Assembly: GCA_026394055.1 (NCBI GenBank) | Contig: JAPKYZ010000059.1 | Span: forward strand, 27,705-91,704 | DNA length: 64,000 nt | Source of the DNA: Acidobacteriota bacterium | GTDB taxonomy: Bacteria; Acidobacteriota; Terriglobia; Bryobacterales; Bryobacteraceae | Direction of reading: 5' to 3' | Shown here: one piece after another, positions 31,420-41,535 of the stretch | Position numbering within the stretch: position 1 is the first letter of the stretch | Layout of the letters: each line of letters begins with the position of its first letter | Translations under genes and position numbers: made by a program | Notes under the pieces: generated by a model | Told to the model about the DNA's origin: nothing | Databases searched by the model: none | What the model saw: only the letters and a program-made list of their open reading frames with translations

Positions 31420-33632
31420 GAGCCGCTCTTCTTCTTGCAGCGGCGGCGGGGATGGCCCAGGCGGCCACGCTCGAGATCCGGCTCCGGGATGGGAGCGGGG
31501 CGGGTGCTGCGGGGCTTTCCGCCCGGGTGCAGCATCGCGCCACGGGCGCGCAAGCGTTCTGTACAACGGATTCGAGCGGCGCTTGCACCTTGGAGCTCAG
31601 CACCGGGTTCTACCTCATCGAAGCGTCGAACGACAGCCTCGAAGGCCGGGCGGAGCTGAACTTAACCGGCGAGCGGCAGGCGCTTCAACTGACGGTGCAG
31701 CCGCGCAGTCTGCGGAGCTCCATCACTGTGGTCAGCGCCTCGCGGACGGCGGAGCTGCAGGAAGAATCGCCCACCAAGGTGGAAGCGGTTACCCGGGAGC
31801 AGATGCTGAGCACGGGCTACGAGCGGGTGTCCGACGTGTTGCAGGAGATCCCCGGCGTACTGGTGCGGCGGGGCAGCACGTCGTCGGTGGGCGGCGAACA
31901 GATCCAGGGAGTTGATTCGCGTCAGGTGCTGGTTTTGCAGGATGGGCTGCCCATCGTGGGGGCCCGCGGAATCAAGTCCGGAGCGCTGAACCTGAACCGG
32001 CAAACCTCAGACCGGTTGGCGCGCGTGGAAGTGGCCAAAGGCTCCGGCTCCTCCACCTATGGCAGCGACGCGATGGGCGGCGTGATCAACATGATCACCC
32101 GTGAGCCGTCGTCGCCCTTTGAGGCGGGTGTGTCGGCTTCCGGCGGCTCGCTGGGCACGGTTGATTTGCGCGGCGATCTCGGTGGACGCCGCGGACCGCT
32201 CACCTACTTCCTGAATCTGGGAGAGAGCCGCCTGGACGCCTACCGGCTGATTCCGGGCAGCGCGACCACCGTGGGGCCGGATCAGCACCGCCAGGACGGC
32301 CTGGCCAAGATCCGCTACCAGTTCCATCCCAAGTTCGCGTTGGGCTTTACGGCGAACGCGTACCGCAACCGGGAAGAGGGCCGCAACAGCTCCGAGACCG
32401 GGCTGGTGACCGGGCTGGCGAAGGACTCCACGCAGACGTTCGCGCTGGTGGCGGACTGGGTGCTCAACAGTGCCACCACGGTGCAGGCGCGGGCGTATTC
32501 GGCGCGGTATGACGAGAACAATCTCACCACTCCAGTGGGACGGCCCGAGCCGCCGTCGCCTTCAAACCTCAATGAACGGCTGAAGCGGCTGGACGCGACA
32601 CTCTCGCGGCAAGTCGGGTCGTCCCACTTCATGCAAGGCGGCGTCGAGTGGAGCCAGAATCTCTATCGCGGCGCCAACCGCCTGGTGGGCGACAACGCCG
32701 GCCAGCAAGTAACCGCCACGGACACCTGGTTGCAGGACAAGTGGACCGTCAACCGGTTCCTGACACTGACCATGGGCGGCCGGGTGACATCGCATTCGCT
32801 GTTTGGCAACGCCGCCGTGCCGAAGGCGGGCGTGATCCTGAAGCTGAGCGACAGCTGGATCGTCCGCGGGTCCTTCGGCCTGGGCTTCCGCGCGCCCGAC
32901 CTGGGCCAGCTCTATTTCCGCTTTGCGAATCCGGCCAGCTTCTACCAGGTAGTCGGCAATCCCAATCTCAACCCGGAGCATAGCCGGACGTTCCAGGCCG
33001 GCGTGCTCTATCGCCAGCGGCGGTACCGCGTGGGACTGACGCTGTTCCGCAACGACATCCGGGACCTGATCGACAGCCGGCTCACCGGTACGCCCCGCAC
33101 GGCGGCGGAACTGAATGCGATTCTGGCGAACTACGGAATCCCTTCGTTCTTCAACCCGCTGCTGGGGCGGCAGACGTACGTCTACGTCAACCAGGCGCGC
33201 ATTTTCACCCAAGGCGTGGAGCTCGACGGTGAGTATGCCTTCAACCGCAACCTGCGCCTCAGTGGAGCCTACACGTTCCTCAATGCGCTGGATCGGGTGA
33301 CCCAGCTGGGACTGCCGCAGCGGCACCGTCACCATGGCCAGACCCGGCTGGACTATTTCATCCCCCGCTGGGGCATCAGCACCAATCTTCGTGGTTCGTT
33401 CTACAGCCACTGGCTGCTGAACGCCGCCACCGGCACCCGGGGACTGCCCTTCCAGATCTGGGATGCCTATGCCGCCAAAGACCTGCGACGCGGACTGCAA
33501 GCCTTCGTCGCCATTGACAACCTGAACGACAGCCGGGACGCCAAGCTGCAACTGGCCGTTCCTTCGTTTGACCGGCCCGACTACGGCCGCACCGTCCGCG
33601 TGGGACTGCGCTACCGCTTCCGCCAGGACTAG
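31416..33632 (+). CDS. TonB-dependent receptor (probable metal or siderophore uptake)
   Basis: A 738-residue outer-membrane receptor with a signal peptide (RAALLLAAAAGMAQA), a short carboxypeptidase-like beta domain (about 18-95), a plug (about 100-225: ITVVSASRTAELQEESPTKV, VLQDGLPIVGARGIKSGAL, YGSDAMGGVINMIT) and a 22-strand type barrel ending VRVGLRYRFRQD. The plug pattern is that of BtuB/FepA-like receptors, shorter than the Oar-type receptors elsewhere in the window. A Fur-like palindrome upstream and a DUF4198 gene 25 bases downstream point to metal or metal-chelate uptake. The substrate is not determined. It probably forms one operon with the 47-aa ORF and the DUF4198-Kelch gene. Confidence 0.9.
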   Translation: MRAALLLAAAAGMAQAATLEIRLRDGSGAGAAGLSARVQHRATGAQAFCTTDSSGACTLELSTGFYLIEASNDSLEGRAELNLTGERQALQLTVQPRSLRSSITVVSASRTAELQEESPTKVEAVTREQMLSTGYERVSDVLQEIPGVLVRRGSTSSVGGEQIQGVDSRQVLVLQDGLPIVGARGIKSGALNLNRQTSDRLARVEVAKGSGSSTYGSDAMGGVINMITREPSSPFEAGVSASGGSLGTVDLRGDLGGRRGPLTYFLNLGESRLDAYRLIPGSATTVGPDQHRQDGLAKIRYQFHPKFALGFTANAYRNREEGRNSSETGLVTGLAKDSTQTFALVADWVLNSATTVQARAYSARYDENNLTTPVGRPEPPSPSNLNERLKRLDATLSRQVGSSHFMQGGVEWSQNLYRGANRLVGDNAGQQVTATDTWLQDKWTVNRFLTLTMGGRVTSHSLFGNAAVPKAGVILKLSDSWIVRGSFGLGFRAPDLGQLYFRFANPASFYQVVGNPNLNPEHSRTFQAGVLYRQRRYRVGLTLFRNDIRDLIDSRLTGTPRTAAELNAILANYGIPSFFNPLLGRQTYVYVNQARIFTQGVELDGEYAFNRNLRLSGAYTFLNALDRVTQLGLPQRHRHHGQTRLDYFIPRWGISTNLRGSFYSHWLLNAATGTRGLPFQIWDAYAAKDLRRGLQAFVAIDNLNDSRDAKLQLAVPSFDRPDYGRTVRVGLRYRFRQD

Positions 33633-33657
33633 AGCATTTTTGAAAGGACTCTCCACT

Positions 33658-35226
33658 ATGAAACTACCCAAGCTTGTTGCTATCTCCGCCGCGCTGGCCA
33701 TGGTGGCCCAGGCGCACTTCACCTTCATCCTGCCGTTGCCCGGCGATGAAGCCGCCGAAATGATTCTGGGCGACACGTTGTCCACCCGAGACACCGTCAA
33801 CCCGTCGCTGGCCGCCGGAGCCCGGCTCTACCTGCGTGATGCGCAGGGGACGGTGACGCCGCTGAAGATGGACCAGGATGGTCATCGCTTCCTGCTCAGC
33901 TTGCCGGGCCGTGGCGACCGGGTGATCTATGGCGCAGCCAATCTCGGCGTGGCCAGCCGGGGCAAGGATGCCCGGCCGCATTTGCTGCTCTATTACACGA
34001 AGACGATTCTAGGCAACGCCTATGCCGCCGGCACCATCATTGGCGGAGATCAAGTGGTGGAGATCACGCCGCAAGGCAAGCCGGGCCAAGTGAGCCTGCA
34101 CGTGGCGGCTCGGGGTAAGGCGCTGGCTGATGCCGAGATCACTGTGCTGCTGCCGGATGGTCAGCAGCAGAAGGTGAAGACCAACGCCGCGGGCTTGGTG
34201 GGGCCGTTCACGCAACACGGCCGCTATGGTGCCTGGGCCCGCTACTGGGAGGACAAGTCGGGCGATCACGAAGGCAAGCACTACGACCAGACCCGCCACT
34301 ACGGCATGCTGGTGTTTGACTCACTGGCCCAGCCTCAATCCGTCGCGCCGCTGCTAGAGAAGACCTCCAGCTTTGGCGCCGTGGTGGAAGGAGACTGGCT
34401 GTATGTGTATGGCGGCCACGTGGCGCGCACGCACTCTTATTCCACGGCATCGGTGTCGGGCCAGTTCAGCCGCCGCAAGCTCTCCGGTGGCGCCTGGGAG
34501 CCTCTGCCCGCGGCCACGCCGCTGCAGGGTTTGAACCTGGCCGCTTACGCCGGCAAGGTGTGCCGCGTGGGTGGCATGCAGCCGCGCAACGCCGCGGGCG
34601 AGAAGACCAACAACGTTTCGGTAGCCGAAGCGGCCTGCTTCTTGCGCCAGCAGGGCACCTGGGAAGCCCTGCCCGCGCTGCCGCTGCCCCGGTCCTCGCA
34701 CGATGTGGCGGTGGTGGGCGATCAGCTGATCATCACCGGTGGCTGGACTCTGCAAGGCACCGAACCAACTCTGTGGGCCAAGACCACGCTGATTCTCGAT
34801 CTCAAGAACCCGGCCGCTGGCTGGCGCGAAGTGGCGCAACCGTTTGAACGGCGGGCGCTGGTGACGGCGGTGTGGGGCGGACGGGTGTATGTCATCGGTG
34901 GCATCACGCCGTCGGGTAAGGTGAGCAGTGAAGTAGATATATACGACCCCGCCACCAATGTCTGGACCAAAGGGCCCGCACTGCCCGGGGACAAGATGAC
35001 GGGCTTTGCTCCCGCGGCGGCCGTGCTGGGCAACAAGCTCTACGCCAGCACCGGGGATGGCAGTCTGCTGGTGCTCCACGATGCCACCCAGCCTTGGCAG
35101 CGGGTGGCGCAGACGGCGCCACGGTTGGCCCATCGCATGGTGCCGGGTCCGGATGGGCTGTACATTCTGGGCGGCGCGGTAAAGGGCGGCAACCTCGACC
35201 TGACGGAGAAGTTGGCGATTCAATAG
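33658..35226 (+). CDS. DUF4198-Kelch fusion protein, exported
   Basis: A 522-residue secreted protein. ATG at 33658 has AAAGGA upstream and starts a signal peptide (LVAISAALAMVAQAHF). The first ~220 residues match DUF4198 (AHFTFILPLPGDEAAEMI, ARPHLLLYYTKTI, and HYGMLVF at the end), a family often linked to nickel/cobalt and other metal transport. Residues about 235-520 form a Kelch propeller (WLYVYGGHVARTHSYSTASV, LIITGGWTLQGTEP, VYVIGGITPSGKVSSEVDIY). The N-terminal His after cleavage and the segment GDHEGKHYDQTRHYG offer metal ligands. It follows the TonB receptor by 25 bases. The fusion is not one I recognise as standard. Confidence 0.8.
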   Translation: MKLPKLVAISAALAMVAQAHFTFILPLPGDEAAEMILGDTLSTRDTVNPSLAAGARLYLRDAQGTVTPLKMDQDGHRFLLSLPGRGDRVIYGAANLGVASRGKDARPHLLLYYTKTILGNAYAAGTIIGGDQVVEITPQGKPGQVSLHVAARGKALADAEITVLLPDGQQQKVKTNAAGLVGPFTQHGRYGAWARYWEDKSGDHEGKHYDQTRHYGMLVFDSLAQPQSVAPLLEKTSSFGAVVEGDWLYVYGGHVARTHSYSTASVSGQFSRRKLSGGAWEPLPAATPLQGLNLAAYAGKVCRVGGMQPRNAAGEKTNNVSVAEAACFLRQQGTWEALPALPLPRSSHDVAVVGDQLIITGGWTLQGTEPTLWAKTTLILDLKNPAAGWREVAQPFERRALVTAVWGGRVYVIGGITPSGKVSSEVDIYDPATNVWTKGPALPGDKMTGFAPAAAVLGNKLYASTGDGSLLVLHDATQPWQRVAQTAPRLAHRMVPGPDGLYILGGAVKGGNLDLTEKLAIQ

Positions 35227-35242
35227 CGCCTGGAAAGACAAT

Positions 35243-35284
35243 GGCCTCCCCCTGGCAGGCACTGCTGCGCCGCAGGGGGAGGCC
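35243..35284 (+). terminator. 12-bp stem hairpin after the TonB/DUF4198 operon
   Basis: GGCCTCCCCCTG (35243-35254) and CAGGGGGAGGCC (35273-35284) pair perfectly around an 18-base loop, between two convergent transcription units. No T-run follows. Confidence 0.6.
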
Positions 35285-35354
35285 CGAGGGCCGGGTCCGG
35301 CGGGGTGTCCCAAGGGACCTTGCGCCGCACCCGTCCGGGGAGCATGGTGGTTGA

Positions 35355-38207
35355 TTAGAACGAAGCGCGCAGACCAAACTGCAACTGGCGGCCATTGCGA
35401 GCCGACGTGATGCGGCCAAAGTCCGCCGCGCCATCGCGATTGACGACCGCGCCGGTGCAGCCATCGATGGAGCAGCCGGGGTTCAGCCGGTTCATCATGT
35501 TTTCCGCCTCGGCCAGCGCCTCAAAGGTGTACTTTTCAAACAGCCTGAACTTGCGCGACAGGCGCGTGTCCATCTGGAGAAAGTCCGGACCGCGGAAGGA
35601 GTTGCGAGCCCGCCCGGCCAGCCGGTCATTCACGGTCAAGTCGTTGTTGACGTCGGTGCCCGCCACCGCGTTGACGTTGTAGCCGCTGTTGTACCACAGC
35701 AACGAACTCACTTCGAAGCCGTTGAGCCACTTCAGCCCGGCGTTGTCAAAACGCGGCGCATAGAGCCACTGCGTGTTGAACGAGTGCCGGACGTCGGTGC
35801 CGGAATTGCCATAGTCCAGGCGGCGGTTTGACGGATCGGTGAGTGAGCCGCCTTGCAGATCGGAATCGCTCAACGCATGCGACCAGGACCAGGTGGCCGA
35901 CAATTGCACTCCCTTGGAGAAGCGCTTGCGGAAGCTGAGATCGAGGGCGTGATAGCTGGAGTTGGAGCCGGTCTCGATCAGCAGGATGCGGCGGAACCGC
36001 GCATCCGGGCGATTGGCGGAGCCGCTGTAGAACGGCCGCCCATCAGCCAGGAAGCGGACCGGCGCGCCCACGTTGATATCGCGGCTATAGGGCGCAAAGC
36101 GGTGACCCCAGAACGAGTATTGGACGTTCATCGCCAGGTCCTTCACCACCTCACGCTCCACCTGGAAGTTGGCGTTGTGGCCGTAGGTGATGCGGTAATC
36201 CGAGGGGAAGGCGTTGATGTCGGGCGGCGTCGCGCGGAAGCTGGCGGCATTGGTGAGCGCATCGCCAAACTTGGGGGCGCTCGCATCAGTGCCGGGGATG
36301 GTGTAGCTCAAGATGCGGCGGCCGTTCACGGAGGCCGCGGTGACGGCCAGGTTCAGCGCCGGATTGTCGAAGTAGATGCCATAGCCGCCGCGGACCACCG
36401 TGCGCTGGCCGCCAAACGGCGCCCAGGTGAAGCCCACGCGCGGCGCGAAGTTCAAGTTGTTGTTGTTGATCTTGCGCGACAGCTCGTACGGCGCCTGTTC
36501 GTCGAGCACCGGGAACATCACCAGTTCGTAGCGGACACCCAAGTTCACCGTCAGGTTGGGCCGCACGCGCCACTCGTCCTGGACGAAGGCGTTGAAGTAG
36601 TTGAACGTCAGCGGAATGTCCCGTTCGCCAAACTGCTGGCTCAACTGGGTGTAGGTATAGGGGCGGCCGGTGGCCGGGTCGATCTCGTTGCGCGTGGTGC
36701 GCAGGTATTGATCAAGCGGCGTAACCGCGCCGCGAGTGCCCGCGGCCGTCAGACCACCGAAGCTGTAGGTACGCGTCAGCGCCAGGCGGTTCAACAGATC
36801 CGTGGTTTGAAAGTCGATGCCCGCCTTGATGGAATGCTTGCCGCGCGTCCAGGTGATGTTGTCGATGATCTGCGTGGACTTCTCCACCTGCTCACTCCCG
36901 GCCAGCGGATTGACGCCGAAGCTGGCCACGCCCGTGATGTCGATGAGGGCTCCGTTGGCTGGCGCGGGCACGTAGGTGTTGCGGATGACGGCGCGGCGAT
37001 TGAGGCCGAAGCGGACTTCGTTCAACAAATTCGGCTTGATCATCGTGGTGAACTGGGCCGCGCCGCCGTTCATCCGGTCTTCAAACGTAGTGGAGCGGCT
37101 GATGGTGGTCAGTCCGCCGCCGCCACCGGGTTGGTCGTTGGTGAAGCGGTTGTAGCGGATGAAGCCCGTGTTCTTGTCGTTCAAGTGAAAGTTCAGCTTG
37201 GCGGACGGGGTGTGGAAGGTCTCACCAAACGGGGAGTTGCCCAGGTCCGTCGCGGGCAGGCCGAGCGCGGTGGCGTTGGCGGGGGAGATGGTGACGGGCG
37301 ACGGCAGCTTGTAGGGGTTGAACTCGTCATTGATGAAGAACCAGACGCGATCCTTGACGAGGGCTCCGCTGAAGTTGCCGGCCACTTGATACTAGGGCTG
37401 ATCGGGCTTGGTGGCCGCCAGCGGAGGGCGCGCCGCCGCGGCGATGGGGCGGTTCAAGTACATAAAGCCGCCATGGTAGGTGTTGGTGCCAGACCGTGAA
37501 ACCACGTTGATGATGCCGCCCGCAGCCCGGCCGAATTCAGCCGAGTAGCCACCGGAAAGCACCTGCATCTCTTCTACTGATTCCGGAGTGGAGATCACCA
37601 GGCGGATCTGGCGGGCGTTGGCGCGCTGCGTGTTGTCGATGCCATCGACAGTCCAGGTGCTGCGGTTGTTGCCGCCAAAGGTGAACTGCGTGGTGCCGAA
37701 CCCGGTGGACGGGATGCCTTTGACGCCGGGCCCGATCAAGTGCAGGTTGTAGACATTGCGCGAGGTGACCGGCAGGGCGCGCATGGCGCGAGAGTTCAAC
37801 ACTTCGCCTTGCGCCGCCAGACCCGACGATTCCACCATCGCCGCGTCGGCCTGCACAGTCACCGAATCACTGGTGGACCCGACTTTCAGCGAGAGATTGA
37901 CGCGCGCCTGCTGGCCCACGCGCAGCTCAATGCCACTCTGCCGGTACTCCGCAAAGCCCGGCGCCACCACGATCAGTTCGTAGGTGCCGACTTGCAGCAG
38001 GGGGAAGCGGAAATAGCCTTCTTCATTGGCCTTCGCTTCAAAGCGCTGATTGGTGAGCATGCTGCGGATGGAGACACTGGCCCCGGCGATGCGGCCGCCG
38101 GGCTCATCCATGATGTAGCCATCCAGAGCCGCATCCGTCGCGTTGGTCTGGGCAAAAGCGAACGTGGAAAAAAGTGCAAGAAGAAGCAGTAAAGAGGGCA
38201 TCGTCAT
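35355..38207 (-). pseudogene. TonB-dependent receptor interrupted by one in-frame TAG
   Basis: An Oar-type receptor gene (carboxypeptidase-like domain, plug and barrel) of about 950 codons. The N-terminal part (38207-37395) has a signal (SLLLLLALFSTFAFAQ), the regulatory-like domain and a plug with IDNTQRANARQIRLV. Codon 272 is TAG (37394-37392), and the same frame continues without a break to 35355 as YQVAGNFSGALVKDRVWFF and a complete barrel ending LQFGLRASF. The flanking residues match an intact family gene, so one base (for example CAG to TAG) would restore it. It may be a recent pseudogene, an assembly error, or a read-through gene. The start at 38207 lacks a clear ribosome site. Confidence 0.8.
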
Positions 38208-38264
38208 CAGATTACTGACCGTTTGTTGCACGGCTGTAAGGATTGCGTGAAAAACTGATGCTGT

Positions 38265-39500
38265 ATGAGATTGATTGCGGTTTTTGTGGCCTGGGGCGTG
38301 TTGCTCTGCGGCCAGTCCGCCGTGCCGTTGCCCGGCATTGCGAACCAATTGGTGGCGAAGAATTTTTATCTGCTGGCACGCCTTGATGGCGACGCGGGTG
38401 TACGCCGCCAGCTCGACGCCGACAGCGCGCTGCGCAAGATGGGCGACGCCAAGCGGGCGGCGATGACGAAGGCGTTTGAGACGTGCGCGATCGACGCCGC
38501 CTGCCACTTGGCGGCGGTGCGCTTGACCGACGAAGAGATTGAGACGGCGGCAGTGCGATTGCGGGAGCTGGCGTCGGCGAAGGGTCCGTTGCAGAGCCTG
38601 GCCACGGGCCCGCTGCGCGATTCCGGCGTCTTCATCCGCTATCACGCACTGAGCGATGCCGCGCTACTCGAAACCGCTTGGCGCGACGCGGCCAAGGGCA
38701 TCAACCGCTTGATCGCGGTCTATGGCGAGGGTAAGCCGGGCAGGTCGGCGGCCATCGATTCGATCTCCTACGATGCTTCCTCTGAAATCTACCGCCGCCT
38801 CATCGCCGCGCTGATGGGGACGTTCGACACCAGCCTGGCCCCGAATGAGGCGTTCTTCACGCCGTCGCTGCGGTTCGCCACCGAACTGATGATGCTGAAC
38901 CGGCGTGATGAGGCCGCCCGGCATGAGCCGATGGAGGCAGGCGAAAATCGAGCCGCTTGGAAGGCCGCCCAAACCACGCGGTGGGCCGACTATCCCTACA
39001 CGGTGATTGTCGTTCCAGGGGCCGGCGGCACGGATCTGACGACGCGCCTCTCCGCCGCGGGCCGCTTGCGGTCGATGGTTGCGGCGCAGCGCTGGAAGTC
39101 GAAGCAGGCGCCGTTTGTGCTGGTCTCGGGCGGCTATGTGCACCCCAACCAGACGCCGTTTGCCGAGGCGATCGAGATGAAGCGGTTGCTGATGCAGGAG
39201 TTCGGGTTGCCGGAAGCGGCCATCATTGTCGACCCGCACGCACGCCACACCACCACCAACATGCGCAACGCCGCGCGGCTGATGTTCCGCTACGGGTTCC
39301 CGATGGAACGCCCAGCACTGGTGACAACCGACCCCGGGCAATCGGCCTACATCGAAGCGCCGCTGTTTGCGGACCGGTGCCGGAAGGAGCTCGGCTATCT
39401 GCCCTATCGCCTGGGCAAGCGCCTCACCCGCTTCGATCAGGAATTCTTTGCGCTGCTCGAATCACTGCACGGCGACAACACCGATCCGCTGGACCCTTAA
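38265..39500 (+). CDS. Exported YdcF/SanA-like (DUF218) protein
   Basis: A 411-residue protein with an N-terminal signal (RLIAVFVAWGVLLCGQSAVP), a ~200-residue helical front domain, and a C-terminal DUF218 domain (about 245-370): YTVIVVPGAGG, FVLVSGGYVHPNQTPFAEAIEMKRLL, and RHTTTNMRNAARLM, which includes the nucleotide-like binding loop of YdcF/SanA. E. coli relatives are envelope proteins linked to vancomycin resistance and membrane barrier function. The large front domain is not typical of YdcF. It is divergent from the broken TonB receptor and followed, 12 bases later, by an S1/P1-like enzyme, likely in one operon. Confidence 0.78.
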   Translation: MRLIAVFVAWGVLLCGQSAVPLPGIANQLVAKNFYLLARLDGDAGVRRQLDADSALRKMGDAKRAAMTKAFETCAIDAACHLAAVRLTDEEIETAAVRLRELASAKGPLQSLATGPLRDSGVFIRYHALSDAALLETAWRDAAKGINRLIAVYGEGKPGRSAAIDSISYDASSEIYRRLIAALMGTFDTSLAPNEAFFTPSLRFATELMMLNRRDEAARHEPMEAGENRAAWKAAQTTRWADYPYTVIVVPGAGGTDLTTRLSAAGRLRSMVAAQRWKSKQAPFVLVSGGYVHPNQTPFAEAIEMKRLLMQEFGLPEAAIIVDPHARHTTTNMRNAARLMFRYGFPMERPALVTTDPGQSAYIEAPLFADRCRKELGYLPYRLGKRLTRFDQEFFALLESLHGDNTDPLDP

Positions 39501-39512
39501 AAGAAAGCACCT

Positions 39513-40511
39513 ATGACGAAGACCCTTTTTCGTGTGGCCGCACTAGCGGCGTCGATGAGCCTGTGCCACGCCTGGGGCGTGCGCGGCCATCGCGAAATCA
39601 ACCGCGCCGCAGTGCGCGGCATCGCCGCCGACGGCCCGGCGTTCTTGAAAGCGCATGAGGACTACATCGTGTTCCTCGGCCCCGTGCCGGACAACTGGCG
39701 CGTCGGCATGGAGCCGTTTGTGAAGATCTTCGAAGACCCGAACCACGGGTGGTTCCAGGAGCAGTCGCCCAAGCTGATGCAGAACCCGCCGCGGTCACGC
39801 TACGAGTTTGTGATCGAGCTCTACCGCGAGTACGAGAAGACCAAGAATCCCCGCACCAACGTCCGCTGGACGGGCACGATGCCCTATGCCGCCGTCGAAA
39901 TGTATGAGCGCATCCAGGCCGGCATGCGCCGCTATCACGCCGCCAAGGAACTGGGTTCGCCGGAGCTGAAGTTCATCGAGATGGAGATCGCCACCAGCGC
40001 GGGCTACCTGGGCCACTACCTGGCCGATTCCGCCAACCCAATGCACAACACAATCCACCACGACGGCTGGGAGGGCGACAACCCAAAGGGCTATTCCACC
40101 GACCCGCGCGTGCACGGCCGCTTTGAGACGGCCTTCGTCGAGTTGATTCAGCTCAGCAGCAAAGAAGTGTCCGAGCGGATGCCAGCGCCCAAGGTTCTGG
40201 ATGATCCCTTCAACGCGATGATGGCGCACATCGCCGCCAGCTTCGCGGAGCTGGAGCATGCTTACGCCCTGGATAAAGCCGGTGCCTTCACCGATGAGAA
40301 TCACGAAGAAGGACGGGCGCTGGTCTACAAGCAGACCGCGGCGGCGGCCTCACTAATGCGCGACATGCTGCACACCGCCTGGGTCCGCAGCAAGGAACCG
40401 CTGCGCATGGGAGGCGCCAACGATGGGCGCAACCGGATGAACCCGATTTCGCCATCTCACCCGCAGTACAACCCGGCCACCGGCTCCGCACCGGCCACCA
40501 AGCGGGAGTAG
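39513..40511 (+). CDS. Zinc-dependent phospholipase C / S1-P1 nuclease-like exported enzyme
   Basis: A 332-residue secreted protein of the zinc-phospholipase C / S1-P1 fold. The signal peptide probably cleaves before AWGVRGHREINRAA, so the mature N-terminal Trp21 would bind zinc as in P1 nuclease, with the His of GHRE close by. The other zinc ligands are seen in YLGHYLADSANPMHNTIH (His-x3-Asp and His). The helical scaffold FIEMEIATSAGYLGHY is typical. Substrate could be phospholipid or single-stranded nucleic acid. It follows the YdcF-like gene by 12 bases. The C-terminal ~30 residues are low complexity. Confidence 0.75.
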   Translation: MTKTLFRVAALAASMSLCHAWGVRGHREINRAAVRGIAADGPAFLKAHEDYIVFLGPVPDNWRVGMEPFVKIFEDPNHGWFQEQSPKLMQNPPRSRYEFVIELYREYEKTKNPRTNVRWTGTMPYAAVEMYERIQAGMRRYHAAKELGSPELKFIEMEIATSAGYLGHYLADSANPMHNTIHHDGWEGDNPKGYSTDPRVHGRFETAFVELIQLSSKEVSERMPAPKVLDDPFNAMMAHIAASFAELEHAYALDKAGAFTDENHEEGRALVYKQTAAAASLMRDMLHTAWVRSKEPLRMGGANDGRNRMNPISPSHPQYNPATGSAPATKRE

Positions 40512-40614
40512 CTGGTTCAACGCAGACGCGGCGATGACGCGCAGCCGCGTTGGGCCGGGCGGCCGGTGGCCGGAATGGGATAGGATGTCCGGCAGCCGGT
40601 AAGGAGGCTTCTTC

Positions 40615-41490
40615 ATGTCTTTTCGGGTTTCTCTTTTTGCGCCGGGCCGTGTGTGTTCCCTGGTGTTGATGTCCAGCCTGCTGGCGTTGCCGATCGCGGC
40701 ACAAGGCTCCGGGCGGATCTTCAATACGGTGAAGACCAAGCTGGCCGAAGGCAAGAAGGTGATGGGCGGGACGGTTTCATCAAACGACCCCGACATCTAT
40801 TGCGCCATGGCCTCCTCCGGCTGGGACTTCACGTGGATCGAGATGCAGCACAGCCCGCTGACCTATCAGGAAGTGGCGCGCATGATCTGGGCCTGTCGCG
40901 GCTCGGCCGCGATGCCGTTTGTCCGGGTGCCGGACGCGACCGAAGGCGACATCCAGAAGGCTGTCGATATGGGCGCGGCCGGCATCATCATTCCAATGGT
41001 CGAATCCATGGAGAAGATCAAGAACGCGGTGAAGTTCGCCAAGTACCCGCCCGTGGGCGCGCGCAGCCAGGGCGGCGGCCAGTACGGGTCACTTTGGGGT
41101 GCGGACTACCGCCAGATCGCCAACAACAACGTCATGATCGTGGCGATGATTGAATCTCCCGCCGGTGTGGCGATCGCCGACCAAATCGCCTCACTCCCCG
41201 GCGTCGACGCCGTCTTTGCGGCAAGCACAGACTTGACCAGCTTTTCCGGCTTCAAACAAGGCGAGCCGCAGTACGAGCAGATGGTGACCAAGATCAAGGA
41301 GGCGACGCTCAAAGCCGGCAAGAAGCTGGGCGGCCCGCTAGCCTGGACCAACCGCGACGGCTTCACCTTCTTCCAGGGCCCGGGCGAAACGACGCTGCTG
41401 AAGAACGGCACGAAGGCCGCACTCGGCGGCGCGATCGAAGGCGAACGCAAAGGCGTGGCGACGCTGGAAGGTACGGAGAAGAAGCAGTAG
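40615..41490 (+). CDS. HpcH/HpaI aldolase-family protein with signal peptide
   Basis: A 291-residue TIM-barrel aldolase of the HpcH/HpaI family. Metal ligands are in place: Glu of VAMIESPAGV and Asp of AASTDLTSF; the catalytic His is in WIEMQHSPLTY and Arg in PFVRVPDA. An AAGGAGG site lies seven bases before ATG, so the start is firm. The N-terminus RVCSLVLMSSLLALPIAAQ is a signal peptide, so the enzyme appears exported, unlike the cytosolic HpaI that splits 4-hydroxy-2-oxo-acids. Related secreted forms are common in Solibacteres. The gene is followed convergently by a TetR regulator. Substrate is unknown. Confidence 0.82.
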   Translation: MSFRVSLFAPGRVCSLVLMSSLLALPIAAQGSGRIFNTVKTKLAEGKKVMGGTVSSNDPDIYCAMASSGWDFTWIEMQHSPLTYQEVARMIWACRGSAAMPFVRVPDATEGDIQKAVDMGAAGIIIPMVESMEKIKNAVKFAKYPPVGARSQGGGQYGSLWGADYRQIANNNVMIVAMIESPAGVAIADQIASLPGVDAVFAASTDLTSFSGFKQGEPQYEQMVTKIKEATLKAGKKLGGPLAWTNRDGFTFFQGPGETTLLKNGTKAALGGAIEGERKGVATLEGTEKKQ

Positions 41491-41535
41491 CTGGCGCTGA
41501 AACACCAGCTCCTTTTTACGGCGGGCGGCGAGCGC

